NCBI GenBank assembly: GCA_015243575.1
Contig: CP042469.1
Coordinates: forward strand, 4,802,929-4,866,928
Direction of reading: 5' to 3'
DNA from: Clostridiales bacterium
GTDB taxonomy: Bacteria; Bacillota; Clostridia; Peptostreptococcales; Anaerovoracaceae
Length of the DNA stretch: 64,000 nucleotides
This document shows positions 26,801 to 36,022 of this stretch, piece after piece (positions within the stretch are counted from its first letter, which is position 1; every line of letters begins with the position of its first letter). Below the pieces are notes generated by a model. The model saw nothing but the letters and a program-made list of their open reading frames with translations. It was not told the DNA's origin and made no database searches. The position numbers and the translations under genes are program-made.

Positions 26801-27262
26801 ATGCAACCGGCAGAAGAATTACGTTATCTTATTTTAGCGGCACAGCGTGAAGGAAGCCGAATGTTCACCGAGCTTTTAAAGCCGCTGGACCTTACGCCTT
26901 CCCAGAGTGAGGTCTTGCGTGTACTCTATGACTATGAGCCTTTATCGATGATAGAGCTTGGCGATTTGTTGGTGTGTGAAACCGGCAGCCCTAGCCGTTT
27001 GGTCAATCGGCTTGTTGAGGCGGATCTTATTAAACAGGAGAAATCCGAAGAGGATTCCCGCAAGGTAAAATTGGAGCTTACACAGAAAGGGAGGGATGCC
27101 GTATCAGGTATCCGTGCAGTTGAGGAACAGATGTATGCTTCGATTGGTGTCCTGCTGGAGGGAGCTCCCGTACAGGAAATAATCCGGCTGCTCTGGAAGC
27201 AGGTCGACGGCAAACCGAGTGGCAAAGCATTGGCTCGCCGAAAAACGCAAAAGGTGCCTTGA
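26801..27262 (+). CDS. MarR family transcriptional regulator
   Basis: 153 residues. Winged HTH: LTPSQSEVLRVLYDYEPLSM, IELGDLLVCETGSPSRLVNRL, then EKSEEDSRKVKLELTQKG as the wing. GAAGGGAG precedes the ATG. The palindromic promoter upstream suggests autorepression. The NAD(P)H oxidoreductase gene follows after 79 bp on the same strand and is the likely target, as MarR proteins often control quinone or flavin reductases. Confidence 0.88.
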   Translation: MQPAEELRYLILAAQREGSRMFTELLKPLDLTPSQSEVLRVLYDYEPLSMIELGDLLVCETGSPSRLVNRLVEADLIKQEKSEEDSRKVKLELTQKGRDAVSGIRAVEEQMYASIGVLLEGAPVQEIIRLLWKQVDGKPSGKALARRKTQKVP

Positions 27263-27341
27263 TTTTATGAAGCAGAGAGTTTATAACCCGGTGAAATTCC
27301 TATCGGACAATCAATTTTCAAATAGAGAGGAGAAGTGATCC

Positions 27342-27917
27342 ATGAACGCGTTGATTATTTATTCCCATCCAAATACGAAAAGTTTTAATCACGCTATTCT
27401 CAATCAGGTAAAGCAGGGACTGAAGGATGGTGGGCATACCTTTGAGGTGATTGATTTATATGTTGACAACTTCAACCCTGTCCTTGTGTATAACGAGGGC
27501 ATCAAAAGAAGCGAGCTTATGAATGATGTTGAGACAGCTCATTACCGGGAGCTTATCAAACAGGCCGATGAACTGATATTTATATACCCGATTTGGTGGT
27601 ATGGCATGCCGGCAATTCTGAAGGGGTTTATTGACAGGGTATTTGTTTCCGGATTTGCTTATACATCTGACGGGAAATCTCCGAAAGGGTTATTAAGCAA
27701 TAAATCAGCCTGGGTTATCTACACCATTGATTCACCGGCGTGGTTTGTCAAACTATTCCGGAAAAACATAGAATGGAAAACAATGAAGGATGCTATCTTA
27801 AACTATTGTGGGATTAAGCATGTAGAAAAAAGCATGTTAGCCGGCGTTAAGAAGAGTGACCTTAACAGAAGGCAGAAATGGCTGGAACTCATTTATCATA
27901 AAGCATGCAGGATTTGA
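27342..27917 (+). CDS. Flavodoxin-fold NAD(P)H oxidoreductase
   Basis: 191 residues. An NQO1/KefF-type flavodoxin fold is shown by ALIIYSHPNTKSFNHAI (FMN phosphate loop), FIYPIWWYGMPAILKGFIDR and FVSGFAY. These enzymes reduce quinones or azo compounds with two electrons in the cytoplasm. AGAGGAGAAG precedes the start. Likely cotranscribed with the upstream MarR gene and part of a stress response to electrophiles or quinones. Confidence 0.88.
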   Translation: MNALIIYSHPNTKSFNHAILNQVKQGLKDGGHTFEVIDLYVDNFNPVLVYNEGIKRSELMNDVETAHYRELIKQADELIFIYPIWWYGMPAILKGFIDRVFVSGFAYTSDGKSPKGLLSNKSAWVIYTIDSPAWFVKLFRKNIEWKTMKDAILNYCGIKHVEKSMLAGVKKSDLNRRQKWLELIYHKACRI

Positions 27918-28332
27918 AGCTAGGGCAAGGAAAAGGCTTTGAATAAACCGAAATACTTTCTCCCCGCGTTCCCGGCAAAAGAGATGATGAAGTTTGTTGG
28001 GCGCATATAATGAACTTTATTTTGAAGTAAAACCTGTAGAGCCATCCTATGAGAGCAGCATTGGGCAGAGGGGCATTGAGAACAGGGGCTTATGGCAGAA
28101 ATGTTTATTACATATGTGGAAAAACTGTGGGGAACGTTTTCTGATTTCACTATTATTTTTAATACCTGTGAACATGATGAAAGGACAGTTTAAATTTGGC
28201 AAATGTTCTCTCAACCGGCGAATTAAAATTTTGTAATAATTAAGGGTCAACTGAGTTACAAATATATAGTAGCGGTTTCTGTTAGAACTCATAACGCATA
28301 TGATGACCAAATCTTTTGAAAGAGGTGTTTTT
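27918..28332. other. Gap without an assignable gene
   Basis: Short frames are present (for example at 27994 on the plus strand) but none has a convincing start plus conserved pattern. A stretch near 28100 reads TYVEKLWGTFSDFTIIF in one frame and may be a scrap of a lost gene. No strong hairpin was seen. Confidence 0.3.
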
Positions 28333-28953
28333 GTGGAGTTTAACGAAGTTATCAAATTAAGAAGGAGTATTAGAAAATTTAAAGCGGAACCTATACCGGA
28401 CGAATATGTTAATGAAATTTTAAAAGCCGGACGGCTTGCACCATCTGTTTCAAACATACAGTCTACGCGATATCTTGTAATAAAAAATCCCGAAGTGAAA
28501 GAGAAGTTAAATGAATATACCGTACCCTTTGTAAAAAGCGCACCTGTTGTGATAGTATGCTGCGCATATAAAAAGGCATGGAACGAACAAGAAAAAAGGT
28601 TTCTTGAGTTAAAAGAAATCGGGGCATTCAAAGATTTTTATGAAGAAACTAAGCAACAAATGGAAATATTAGAGAAAGAAGGAAAGGTTGAAAGAATGGC
28701 TAATCCAGAAATATTTAGTTACTATTTGTGGCAGCATGCCGCGATTGCAATCGACCATATGATGTTAAAGGCAGTTGACTTAGGATTGGGAAGTTGCTGG
28801 GTTGGTTTTGTAGACAGAGAAAAGGTAAGAGAACTAGTTAATCTTGATAACGATTATGATATAATTGCCCTGTTACCAATTGGCTATCCTAGCTATAACC
28901 CTGCACCAAGATCAAGATTTTCTGTTGATCAGTTATTGTTGAAAGAATTATAA
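28333..28953 (+). CDS. Nitroreductase family protein
   Basis: 206 residues from GTG 28333 (GAAAGAGGTG upstream), giving MEFNEVIKLRRSIRKF, the typical nitroreductase start with the FMN-binding R-R-S-I-R. AGRLAPSVSNIQSTRYLVI and LWQHAAIAIDHMMLKAVDLGLGSCWVG follow, then ALLPIGYPS. Uses FMN and NAD(P)H to reduce nitro compounds, quinones or flavins. An upstream ATG at 28300 is possible but lacks a site. It sits near another flavoenzyme gene. Confidence 0.88.
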   Translation: MEFNEVIKLRRSIRKFKAEPIPDEYVNEILKAGRLAPSVSNIQSTRYLVIKNPEVKEKLNEYTVPFVKSAPVVIVCCAYKKAWNEQEKRFLELKEIGAFKDFYEETKQQMEILEKEGKVERMANPEIFSYYLWQHAAIAIDHMMLKAVDLGLGSCWVGFVDREKVRELVNLDNDYDIIALLPIGYPSYNPAPRSRFSVDQLLLKEL

Positions 28954-28956
28954 GTT

Positions 28957-29238
28957 ATTATGATGGTTATGTTCGACTCCTCTATCCGGTTCTTAAGCAG
29001 ATAGAAGAAGATGGCCTGGTTACGAAAATAACTGAACAGGGGGAAGGGGAACCCTCCCCGCTATGTCTTTTCCATTACGCAAAAGGGCAGAGAGGAACTA
29101 ATAGAATGTCGTATGAAACCTATTGAACAGACTCCTGGGCGGCTTGAACTGCTGCTCAAACTGACTTTTGCAAAAAATATTCCATCTGAATTTATGATAA
29201 AAGAACTGGAAGAAACTAAATACAAATATATGAAGTGA
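28957..29238 (+). pseudogene. PadR family regulator, frameshifted remnant
   Basis: The first frame reads YPVLKQIEEDGLVTKITEQ, the second NPPRYVFSITQKGREELIE and LELLLKLTFAKNIPSEFMIK. This is the second half of a PadR winged HTH and the C-terminal dimerisation part. The frame changes in a G/A run near 29040. The N-terminal start of the HTH is missing. Its end overlaps the convergent kinase gene by 23 bp. Confidence 0.65.
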
Positions 29239-30313
29239 CTGGAAGACGTTTTGCATTCACCCCTAATGGCAGTTGTACAATAAAAATACTACCTTCTCCG
29301 AGCTGGCTTTGTACTTCAATAGTTCCTTCACATAGCTCAGTAATTCTCTTGACTAAAGTTAATCCCAATCCATTTCCAGCCAATGAATGAGAGGTATCTC
29401 CCTGATAGAATTTGTCAAATATATGCCTCATGGTTTCATCACTCATTCCGTATCCGTTATCTTCAAGCCGGAAGGTAGCCTTTTGTCCGCTCCTCCATAG
29501 GCCCACTTTAATAATTCCGCCATTGTTCGTGTACTTGATGGCATTATCAAGAAGATTAACCCAAATCTGCTGAATTAAATTTTTGTCACCGAGTATTTCA
29601 ATTCCATCTTCAAGTTTAATGTCAACGTGAAGATTTTTACCGCACCACTTCTGTTCTAACATTACAATTGCAAGTCTGATTTGTTCATCTAAACAATAAA
29701 TTGTTTTTTCGCTTATAATCTCTGTGCTTTCTATTTTTGAAAGGTTAAGAACGTTAGTGGAAAGATGAACAAGCCGCTCTGATTCCTGCACGATTATGTT
29801 CAGGTATTCTTGCTTTTCTTCGTCGCTGGCATCACCCGCCTGTAATAGTTTGGCAAATCCACTAATTGAAGTAATGGGTGTTTTGAACTCATGAGAGAAG
29901 TTTCTCACAAAGTCGCTGCGTAGGGTCTCGATACCTTTTAATTCCTGAACCATCTTATTGAAACTCCAGGCAAGCGTATCCAATTCAAAGACGAAACTGC
30001 CGTTTACCATGACCGAGAAATCACCCTGAGATACCTTTTCGGTGGCTTTCATCATATCTCGGATTGGTTTAACAGAGCGCCGACTTAATAATGTTGCTAT
30101 TACCACGCCCATAAAAATACTGATATATACCATTATGGAGATTGCTCGGCTTGGACTTGCAGTGCCATCTAAAGCCAGGATACCTATTTTGATTAGCAAA
30201 TAAGCAATCAAACCAGCCGATAAAATGGACAAAAGCATGACCAGAAAAACTAAGGCCACCAAGGAAACCGCAAGACTGATTTTCGGGGGAAGCCACTTTT
30301 TTATTCGTTTCAT
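29216..30313 (-). CDS. Sensor histidine kinase
   Basis: 365 residues: two TM helices with a very short extracellular loop (about 15-40 and 60-75), a HAMP-like linker, HisKA with the phosphoacceptor in RNFSHEFKTPITSISGF (H-box), and HATPase with NLLDNAIKYTNNGG (N-box), LEDNGYGMSDE (G1) and LAGNGLGLTLVKRI (G2). The short loop resembles intramembrane-sensing kinases that watch for cell-envelope antibiotics. It overlaps the regulator gene by four bases and is divergent from an ABC exporter. Confidence 0.92.
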   Translation of the reverse strand: MKRIKKWLPPKISLAVSLVALVFLVMLLSILSAGLIAYLLIKIGILALDGTASPSRAISIMVYISIFMGVVIATLLSRRSVKPIRDMMKATEKVSQGDFSVMVNGSFVFELDTLAWSFNKMVQELKGIETLRSDFVRNFSHEFKTPITSISGFAKLLQAGDASDEEKQEYLNIIVQESERLVHLSTNVLNLSKIESTEIISEKTIYCLDEQIRLAIVMLEQKWCGKNLHVDIKLEDGIEILGDKNLIQQIWVNLLDNAIKYTNNGGIIKVGLWRSGQKATFRLEDNGYGMSDETMRHIFDKFYQGDTSHSLAGNGLGLTLVKRITELCEGTIEVQSQLGEGSIFIVQLPLGVNAKRLPVTSYICI

Positions 30314-30984
30314 ACGCGCCTCACAATCTTATACCCCAAGCCGCGCACTGTCACAATTTCAAAATCGGAATTGTCTCTGAATTTATCGCGCAGTCTGTTG
30401 ATATGGACATTCAGGGTATGTTCGTCTGTTTCAGTCTCCAAGCCCCAAATTTCGTCCATTAGTTGATTGCGCGTGAATATCATATCGGGATAACTCATGA
30501 GCTTAAAAAGAAGTTGAAATTCTTTCTTTGGTAAAGCAATCTGTTCATCTTTCCATGAAACTGCAAGCGTATTGTAGTCCGCTGTGGTTTCGCCCATGAC
30601 GACTTTGTGTTCGCTGGTAATTCGCGCCCGACGCAAAAGCGCCTTTATTCGGAACAACATTTCTTGTTCATCAAAGGGTTTCGTCATATAATCATCAGTT
30701 CCGGAAAGAAAACCTTTATGTTTGTTTTCCGTATCTTGATTAGCGGTTACCATCAGGATTGGGATGTTTTCGCCAACATCACGTAATTGTTGACATAACT
30801 CATAGCCATTCAAGCGAGGCATCATCAAATCCAAAACAATCAAATCAAATCGCTGTGTTTCCATCTTGTCAAGTGCTTCAAGGCCATCATTTGCAGTACA
30901 TGTGTTATATCCGCCGCGCTTTAAAACAGCGCACATTAGTTTCTGAGTATTGATATCATCTTCGACAACTAAAATATCGAACAC
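30310..30984 (-). CDS. OmpR-family response regulator
   Basis: Receiver domain with DILVVEDD (acidic pocket), LIVLDLMMP (phosphorylated Asp) and TKPFDEQE (Lys), followed by an OmpR/PhoB winged helix ending HINRLRDKF and TVRGLGYKI. The GTG at 30984 is preferred: GGAGGTG lies seven bases upstream, and it gives the compact MFDILVVEDD start; the ATG at 31005 would not be preceded by a site. Operon with the downstream kinase gene. Confidence 0.92.
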   Translation of the reverse strand: MFDILVVEDDINTQKLMCAVLKRGGYNTCTANDGLEALDKMETQRFDLIVLDLMMPRLNGYELCQQLRDVGENIPILMVTANQDTENKHKGFLSGTDDYMTKPFDEQEMLFRIKALLRRARITSEHKVVMGETTADYNTLAVSWKDEQIALPKKEFQLLFKLMSYPDMIFTRNQLMDEIWGLETETDEHTLNVHINRLRDKFRDNSDFEIVTVRGLGYKIVRRV

Positions 30985-31020
30985 TATATTCACCTCCATT
31001 TGCAATAGTATACCACCTAT

Positions 31021-31078
31021 AAAGTAAACTGAACATAAACGAATTTCTGAGTAAAAATTGAGGTTTAGTTTATGTTTA
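31021..31078. promoter_or_regulatory. Divergent GTTTA boxes between the regulator and ABC genes
   Basis: On the minus strand GTTTA occurs twice with 11-bp spacing (within 31026-31040), facing the response regulator gene. On the plus strand GTTTA occurs at 31063 and 31074, again 11 bp apart, facing the ABC gene. They also make a 9-bp inverted repeat (AACATAAAC 31032-31040, GTTTATGTT 31068-31076). The 11-bp period is that of OmpR/PhoB-type direct repeats. Confidence 0.6.
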
Positions 31079-31149
31079 ATGATTAAAGTGCATTATCGCG
31101 TCATTTAAGATATAGACGCAAAATGAAAATCGCAAAAGGAGTAAAGCAA

Positions 31150-32091
31150 ATGGAAAAAACAAGTAGCTGTTACGCTGCAATACAGATGGACAGCCTTACA
31201 AAAAAATTCGGTGATTATCGCGCCGTCAACGATCTTTCACTTGATGTGAATCATGGCGAAATATTCGGGTTTCTAGGTCTGAATGGGGCAGGTAAATCGA
31301 CCACAATCAAAATGATGCTGTCATTGCTCAAACCCTCGTCCGGCAGTATCTACATGTTGGGGAATAAAGTTGACTCCGGAAGTCACAAGTTATGGGAGAA
31401 AATTGGCTATTTAGAAGAAGCAACTTATTATCCAGGGCTTACAGTAATAGAAAATTTAGACATTGCCCGCCGGATGCAAATGATATCTGACCGTCAATCA
31501 ATTACTCGCGTGATACAGAAGCTCGGTTTAGAAGCTCATAAAAATAAGAAAGCTAAAAATCTTTCTCTGGGAAACAAACAGCGGTTAGGGTTAGCAAAAG
31601 CAATGATCCACAATCCAAAGATTTTAATTTTGGATGAACCCATCAACGGACTTGACCCCGCTGGTGTCGTGGAAATCAGGGAGATGCTTTTCGATTTATC
31701 GAAAAATTTGGGGGTTACTGTTTTTATATCAAGTCATCAATTGGAAGAACTTTCAAAATTGGTTGATCGAATTGGTATAATCCATGAAGGACAGTTGATT
31801 CAGGAAATCAAAATGGCGCATTTGGAGCAGTCTTTACAAAAACATATGGTCCTGGATGGCCGCGACAAAAATGCAATGAAACAGATACTCTCGAAACATA
31901 GATATCGTTTTGAGGAAAGCACAGATGGACGCTTGTTCCTTTCGGAAGGCCCCGCGACGGAAGAACCCGAAAGATTGGCCGAACTGCTGGTTGGGTTGGG
32001 TCAGCCCCCAACCCAACTAAACATTGTTACCGAAGATTTAGAAGGTTATTTTTTGCGAATCATACAAAGCACAAGGAGGGTACACGGATGA
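31150..32091 (+). CDS. ABC transporter ATP-binding protein (BcrA/lantibiotic type)
   Basis: 314 residues from ATG 31150 (AAAGGAG upstream; the earlier ATG 31123 lacks a site). Walker A LGLNGAGKSTTIKMML, signature NLSLGNKQRLGLAKAM, Walker B ILILDEPINGLDPAG and the H-loop SSHQLEEL. The C-terminal extension is like that of bacitracin/lantibiotic exporters. It energises the permease encoded next. Divergent from the two-component genes and carrying GTTTA boxes, so probably induced by them. Confidence 0.9.
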   Translation: MEKTSSCYAAIQMDSLTKKFGDYRAVNDLSLDVNHGEIFGFLGLNGAGKSTTIKMMLSLLKPSSGSIYMLGNKVDSGSHKLWEKIGYLEEATYYPGLTVIENLDIARRMQMISDRQSITRVIQKLGLEAHKNKKAKNLSLGNKQRLGLAKAMIHNPKILILDEPINGLDPAGVVEIREMLFDLSKNLGVTVFISSHQLEELSKLVDRIGIIHEGQLIQEIKMAHLEQSLQKHMVLDGRDKNAMKQILSKHRYRFEESTDGRLFLSEGPATEEPERLAELLVGLGQPPTQLNIVTEDLEGYFLRIIQSTRRVHG

Positions 32092-32798
32092 AGATATTAT
32101 CATTTGTACATTGCGAGGCTCTTAAGGTATTGCGTTCAAATGTTTTTTGGATTGTTGTTGTTGCATTTGCCACAATGCCAATAATGCTTGGTTTAGTCAC
32201 ATATATCAACGCTGCTGGTACGGGCTGGGCGCCTTATTTAACTGATTTACTTGGTTCCATTACTGCTCTTTTGGTAATTGGATTTTCTTTCACCGCCTGT
32301 TGGGTTTTCGGACGGGAATATACAGATAAAACGATTAGTGAATTGCTTGTAAAGCCAGTATCTAAACTATATGTGGTGCTGTCAAAGTTTATTGTAATTT
32401 TTCTCTGGGATGTACTGTTGGCCACCTTCATGTTTGCGGTTGTGTTTCTTATGGGAATACTGATTGGGCTTAATGATGGGTCAGGATTGCTTATCGTGAA
32501 TAGCTTTCTTGCTTTTATGGCAACGTCACTGCTAATTATGGTTGTCAGCACAATAAGTGCCCTGTTGGCGAATGTTAGTAAAGGATATTTAGCCCCTATT
32601 GGGCTTGCGTTCCTTATTGTGATCATTTCCAATGTCGTTGCGCAGGCTGGGCTTGCCGCTTACTTTCCCTGGACGATTCCGTCATTGTTCATTTCGAATG
32701 TTCCTCTTGGCTTCGCCAGTATCGCCATACTTGTTATTACGGGGATAACGGGGTTTGTCGGAACAGTAGCATGGTGGAGGTTTGCCGAACAGCAATAG
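32088..32798 (+). CDS. ABC-2 type permease
   Basis: 236 residues, six hydrophobic helices. The pattern TACWVFGREYTDKTISELLVKP after helix 2 is typical of ABC-2 permeases of the bacitracin/lantibiotic self-protection type. The ATG overlaps the upstream stop (ATGA), so the pair is translationally coupled. Forms the membrane part of the exporter with the ATPase. Confidence 0.88.
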   Translation: MKILSFVHCEALKVLRSNVFWIVVVAFATMPIMLGLVTYINAAGTGWAPYLTDLLGSITALLVIGFSFTACWVFGREYTDKTISELLVKPVSKLYVVLSKFIVIFLWDVLLATFMFAVVFLMGILIGLNDGSGLLIVNSFLAFMATSLLIMVVSTISALLANVSKGYLAPIGLAFLIVIISNVVAQAGLAAYFPWTIPSLFISNVPLGFASIAILVITGITGFVGTVAWWRFAEQQ

Positions 32799-32844
32799 AT
32801 TCAATCAAGCTTTTTGCACAATAAACATGGGTTATAAGCTTCAT

Positions 32845-33118
32845 ACCCCACCGCCAAGGGGCTACCAGTCTCAGTTGGCATCTATTTTGACCGTTCAAGG
32901 CACGTTGAGTGCGTAATAATGATGAAGAATAGTGGTTATGAGGGTAAATAAGGCAGGAATACCACTGCATGTAGTGGTTTTGAAGCTAAAAATGAGCAAA
33001 ATACAGGGTCGAAGACTGCATTTTTTGACCTTGTTTTTTGGGGCGTTTCATAGATGACATTCGGTATTTCAGAGTCCATGCTTGAATTTCCCATAGCTGG
33101 ACAATAAAATGATAAAGG
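32845..33118 (+). repeat. Dispersed noncoding repeat, copy 3 (longest)
   Basis: About 270 bp. The 5' part matches copy 2, including CCACTGCATGTAGTGG with a following TTTTG and GCTAAAAATGAG. The 3' part (TTTTTTGGGGCGTTTCATAG onward, with AGAGTCCATGCTTGAATTTC) matches copy 4 at 35945-36022 almost base for base. No gene is seen from 32799 to 33464 apart from short frames without support. Confidence 0.65.
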
Positions 33119-33464
33119 ATAGTATAGAACACACAAACAAAAAGGAATTTATCGCAGACTTGAGCGAATATTCCTGCCTTGAAATTTGACAGGTTGATAT
33201 GCGGCCAAATTACTAAGTCAAAGTTATCTATTGATAGTTTTAGAGCATTGGTTACGACAAGAATACTTGTTTATCTAACTGATGATATCTATTGTAAAGA
33301 GGATGAATTTATTAATTATTTTTCAAATGAATTTGTATGTAATAGGATAGGTGGAGGAAACATGGAATTTGGTGTATTAAGTGCTTCGGCAAATATGAAA
33401 ACAAGGGACTTAGAATAAACAAATTCCAATCTATCAATGATTTAATGAGGATAGAGGTGACCTA

Positions 33465-34103
33465 ATGGCAAAGTTAGGAGTGATTACAATAAGTTTGATT
33501 GATATGATGCCCGATGAAGTAAAGAAAAAATTGCACCGGAAAACGTATAATGAAAACGAAACGATTCTTTTTGCAGAGAACGAAAACAATTATGTTTATT
33601 TTTTGATTGAGGGAAAAGCCGAAGCCTATGTACCGAATCTGCAAGGCTCCTTTGCAACTATACATCTTTATGAACCCGGAAGTTTTTTTGGCGAGTTGGA
33701 ACAATTCTATGTTGGTAGGAAGCCAGTTGAGATTTCTGCTATGACGCCCTGTGTTGCGTATGCGCTTCACAGGGAGGACTTCTTTGACTGGATGAAAAAA
33801 GATTTTGAAGTTACAAAGTTCATAATAAGGGAAATTGCATATAAGCTAATCATAAATAGTGAATACATCGAGGAAGTTTCGCTTTTAACAGTCAAGGAGC
33901 GACTGTTGCGCTGTGTGGCTACCCACTATCGCCGGGGAGATATAGACAAGCTCACCAAGGAGCAGATAACAAAGGAAACCAAAGCTCCAATGAGAAGTAT
34001 CAATCGGGCGATAGCGGAGTGTGATAGGCAAGGGATATTGTCTTATAAAAATCAAGAATTATTAATCTTGGACATAACAAAATTGCAAAATATACCTGGT
34101 TAA
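33465..34103 (+). CDS. Crp/Fnr family transcriptional regulator
   Basis: 212 residues. The cyclic-nucleotide-binding-like barrel (about 20-120: YVYFLIEGKAEAYVPN, then PGSFFGELEQF) is followed by a C-terminal HTH (TKEQITKETKAPMRSINRAI, about 165-185). No Cys cluster for iron-sulfur. GAGGTGA lies upstream of the ATG. The proteins are Crp/PrfA-like; the ligand is not predictable. It stands alone, followed by a terminator shared with the convergent acetyltransferase gene. Confidence 0.87.
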   Translation: MAKLGVITISLIDMMPDEVKKKLHRKTYNENETILFAENENNYVYFLIEGKAEAYVPNLQGSFATIHLYEPGSFFGELEQFYVGRKPVEISAMTPCVAYALHREDFFDWMKKDFEVTKFIIREIAYKLIINSEYIEEVSLLTVKERLLRCVATHYRRGDIDKLTKEQITKETKAPMRSINRAIAECDRQGILSYKNQELLILDITKLQNIPG

Positions 34104-34110
34104 ATGCCAA

Positions 34111-34155
34111 ACCTCCCAATAGCCCATTCCTCGGTGCATGGACTTATTGGGAGGT
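34111..34155. terminator. Bidirectional terminator
   Basis: ACCTCCCAATA (34111-34121) and its perfect complement (34145-34155) lie between two convergent genes, with a 23-nt loop. Confidence 0.6.
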
Positions 34156-34173
34156 CTGCTTTAGCATCTGATG

Positions 34174-34671
34174 TTAGTTGATTAAGCTGTACATACAGGC
34201 ATCAAAAAACTGTCCGTTCTTAAATACAGATTTTCTCAACACGCCTTCCATTACAAAACCGCATTTTTCTAAGACTTTACAGGAGCCTTTATTATAAGCG
34301 TAAACTGCCGCATAGACTCTCGCAAGATTGAGTTCTTCAAATGCGAAGCGGCACATTTCTTTGACAGCATCGGTGACAATCCCTTTGCCCCAATACTCTT
34401 CGGCCAACCAATAACCGATTTCTGCGCTCTTTGTGTTAACATCTTCTCCCAATGTTAGACCGATACCACCAATAGCTTGATTCTCATAAAAGATGGCACG
34501 GTTAACTTGCTTATTCTCCGGGGTATTCATACAAAACTCTATAAATTGCCGCGCATTTTCTTCTGTATAGGGGTGCGGGAAAATATCACGCAGGTTGTCT
34601 GCGATTTTTTTGTTATTGGCGAATCTGATCAAATCACTGACATAATTGTAAGACCATTTTTTTAATTCCAT
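34174..34671 (-). CDS. GNAT N-acetyltransferase, RimJ/RimL type
   Basis: 165 residues. Acetyl-CoA-binding pattern IGYWLAEEYWGKGIVTDAV followed by NLARVYAAVYAYNKGSCKVLE and KCGFVMEGVLRKSVFKNG, the typical RimJ/RimL-like end. Acetylates N-termini of proteins or small amines. The AGGAGGAGG site lies before the ATG, 15 bp after the upstream synthetase-like gene, so both are one operon on the minus strand. Confidence 0.9.
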   Translation of the reverse strand: MELKKWSYNYVSDLIRFANNKKIADNLRDIFPHPYTEENARQFIEFCMNTPENKQVNRAIFYENQAIGGIGLTLGEDVNTKSAEIGYWLAEEYWGKGIVTDAVKEMCRFAFEELNLARVYAAVYAYNKGSCKVLEKCGFVMEGVLRKSVFKNGQFFDACMYSLIN

Positions 34672-34686
34672 CGTCCTCCTCCTCTC

Positions 34687-35613
34687 TCATTCACTAAACA
34701 AAAGAAACCGATCTAAGCCGATTCCGCTTATCAAACATCGTTCTTTTTTACTTCCGAGCATTTGGCAAATCCAATCAACAAATCCACCATCACCAATCAT
34801 AATTTTTTCATGCTCAGTTTCCATATATATCTGAAAATTGATGCCTTGATAATACTTGTTGTCTACATCGTCATAATCAAAGGAAAGTGGCGTATCAGGA
34901 AATGCTGTTTGTACAACCGCAGTCATTTTGTCAAAAAAGCCATCGCCGTCTGTGTACCCGCCTCTTTTCCGTAAAACGATGGATAACTTTGCATTGAAGT
35001 GTTCTTGAAGCAACTCTTTATAAAAATTCAAGTGCTTCTTGAGTAGCTCTTTTTCACAGGCATAAGACCCTATATCTTTCCCCGAAGACACCATGCAAAA
35101 AAGGCCGAAATGGGCAAAAAAACCTTTACCTGAAAACGCTTGTGCCCGAACAGCTCTTACGGTTGTAGCATAATGCAAAGGGGGCGTATTACTCTCCGTC
35201 CTACGCTTTAGTCTGTCAGCAATAATGATAGCCATCATATTAGAGGGGTCGGACAGTGTTTCCGTACCGCGCAATGCGCTTACAACATTGTATTGGTCTA
35301 CGCAACCAAAAACGCTACAACTGCCAAGGGGCGCAGAGGGCGAAAGCAGAACAGTTTGCATATCCATTTTCTGTGCCGCGTTCAATAGCTGTGTTTCTAA
35401 AGCATGGAATTTGGCAGGGTCAATATCACTGGGGGTAGAGAAACGGTTAACTTGATACGCCTTTAAGACATCCACAGGGGAAAACTTATCCGTTTGCTTT
35501 TCAAACAGTTCTAACAACAGCGAATTTAAGTCTGCCTTTGAAAGAGAAAGAAGTTTATCTATTATTTTTTGATCTCCAATTTGCGCCAAAATTCTATCTA
35601 AAATTGTACTCAT
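34687..35613 (-). CDS. Possible class II aminoacyl-tRNA-synthetase-like protein
   Basis: 308 residues without a confident family match. The C-terminal LISGIGLDRFLLF resembles class II synthetase motif 3 (G-x-G-x-x-R), and RGTETLSDPSNMMA with FGLFCMVSSGKD could belong to a synthetase-like catalytic fold. No anticodon-binding domain is seen, so it may be a paralogue with another role, like HisZ or amide-forming relatives. The start ATG 35613 has a GGTG-type site. Cotranscribed with the acetyltransferase gene. Confidence 0.5.
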   Translation of the reverse strand: MSTILDRILAQIGDQKIIDKLLSLSKADLNSLLLELFEKQTDKFSPVDVLKAYQVNRFSTPSDIDPAKFHALETQLLNAAQKMDMQTVLLSPSAPLGSCSVFGCVDQYNVVSALRGTETLSDPSNMMAIIIADRLKRRTESNTPPLHYATTVRAVRAQAFSGKGFFAHFGLFCMVSSGKDIGSYACEKELLKKHLNFYKELLQEHFNAKLSIVLRKRGGYTDGDGFFDKMTAVVQTAFPDTPLSFDYDDVDNKYYQGINFQIYMETEHEKIMIGDGGFVDWICQMLGSKKERCLISGIGLDRFLLFSE

Positions 35614-35929
35614 ATGACACCACTTTCATTATTGATCTTAATTTTATACATCCTAATTATAGCCCTGTTAGGTGCGTTTATAAAGGCCAACTGACCAAAG
35701 TATCATCAGGATATATTATTTGTTCCTCCACTAAACAGAAAGGATAAATTCAAAGGTTAAAATTCTAAATATGTTATCAATTACTATGGGGTAAATATAG
35801 GTGAATCCAACAGTACCTCGGCTGAGTCACGCACTGTCAATAAAATGGAACGATATTCATCTAAAGTAGCCAATAACGGGAAACCTTGTATAACTGCGTT
35901 TTTATCAGGGGTTTTATGGAAGAAAACAA

Positions 35930-36022
35930 AAGGACCCTGTTTTTTGGGGCGTTTCATAGATGACATTTGGTTTTTCAGAGTCCATGCTTGAATTTCTCAT
36001 GACTGGGCAATAAACTGATAAA
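35930..36022 (+). repeat. Dispersed noncoding repeat, copy 4 (3' part)
   Basis: Shares TTTTTTGGGGCGTTTCATAG, GATGACATT, GGT, AGAGTCCATGCTTGAATTTC and GGCAATAAA-TGATAAA with the 3' part of copy 3 (33025-33118). The 5' half is absent. It abuts the IS66 remnant. Confidence 0.6.

Noticed and set aside
28047-28631. 194-codon minus-strand frame
   Set aside because: It overlaps the well-supported nitroreductase gene and has no recognisable domain.
33179-33418. 79-codon plus-strand frame, with an 18-codon inner frame at 33362 behind a GGAGG site
   Set aside because: No conserved pattern and a poor start for the longer frame; the inner frame is too short to support.
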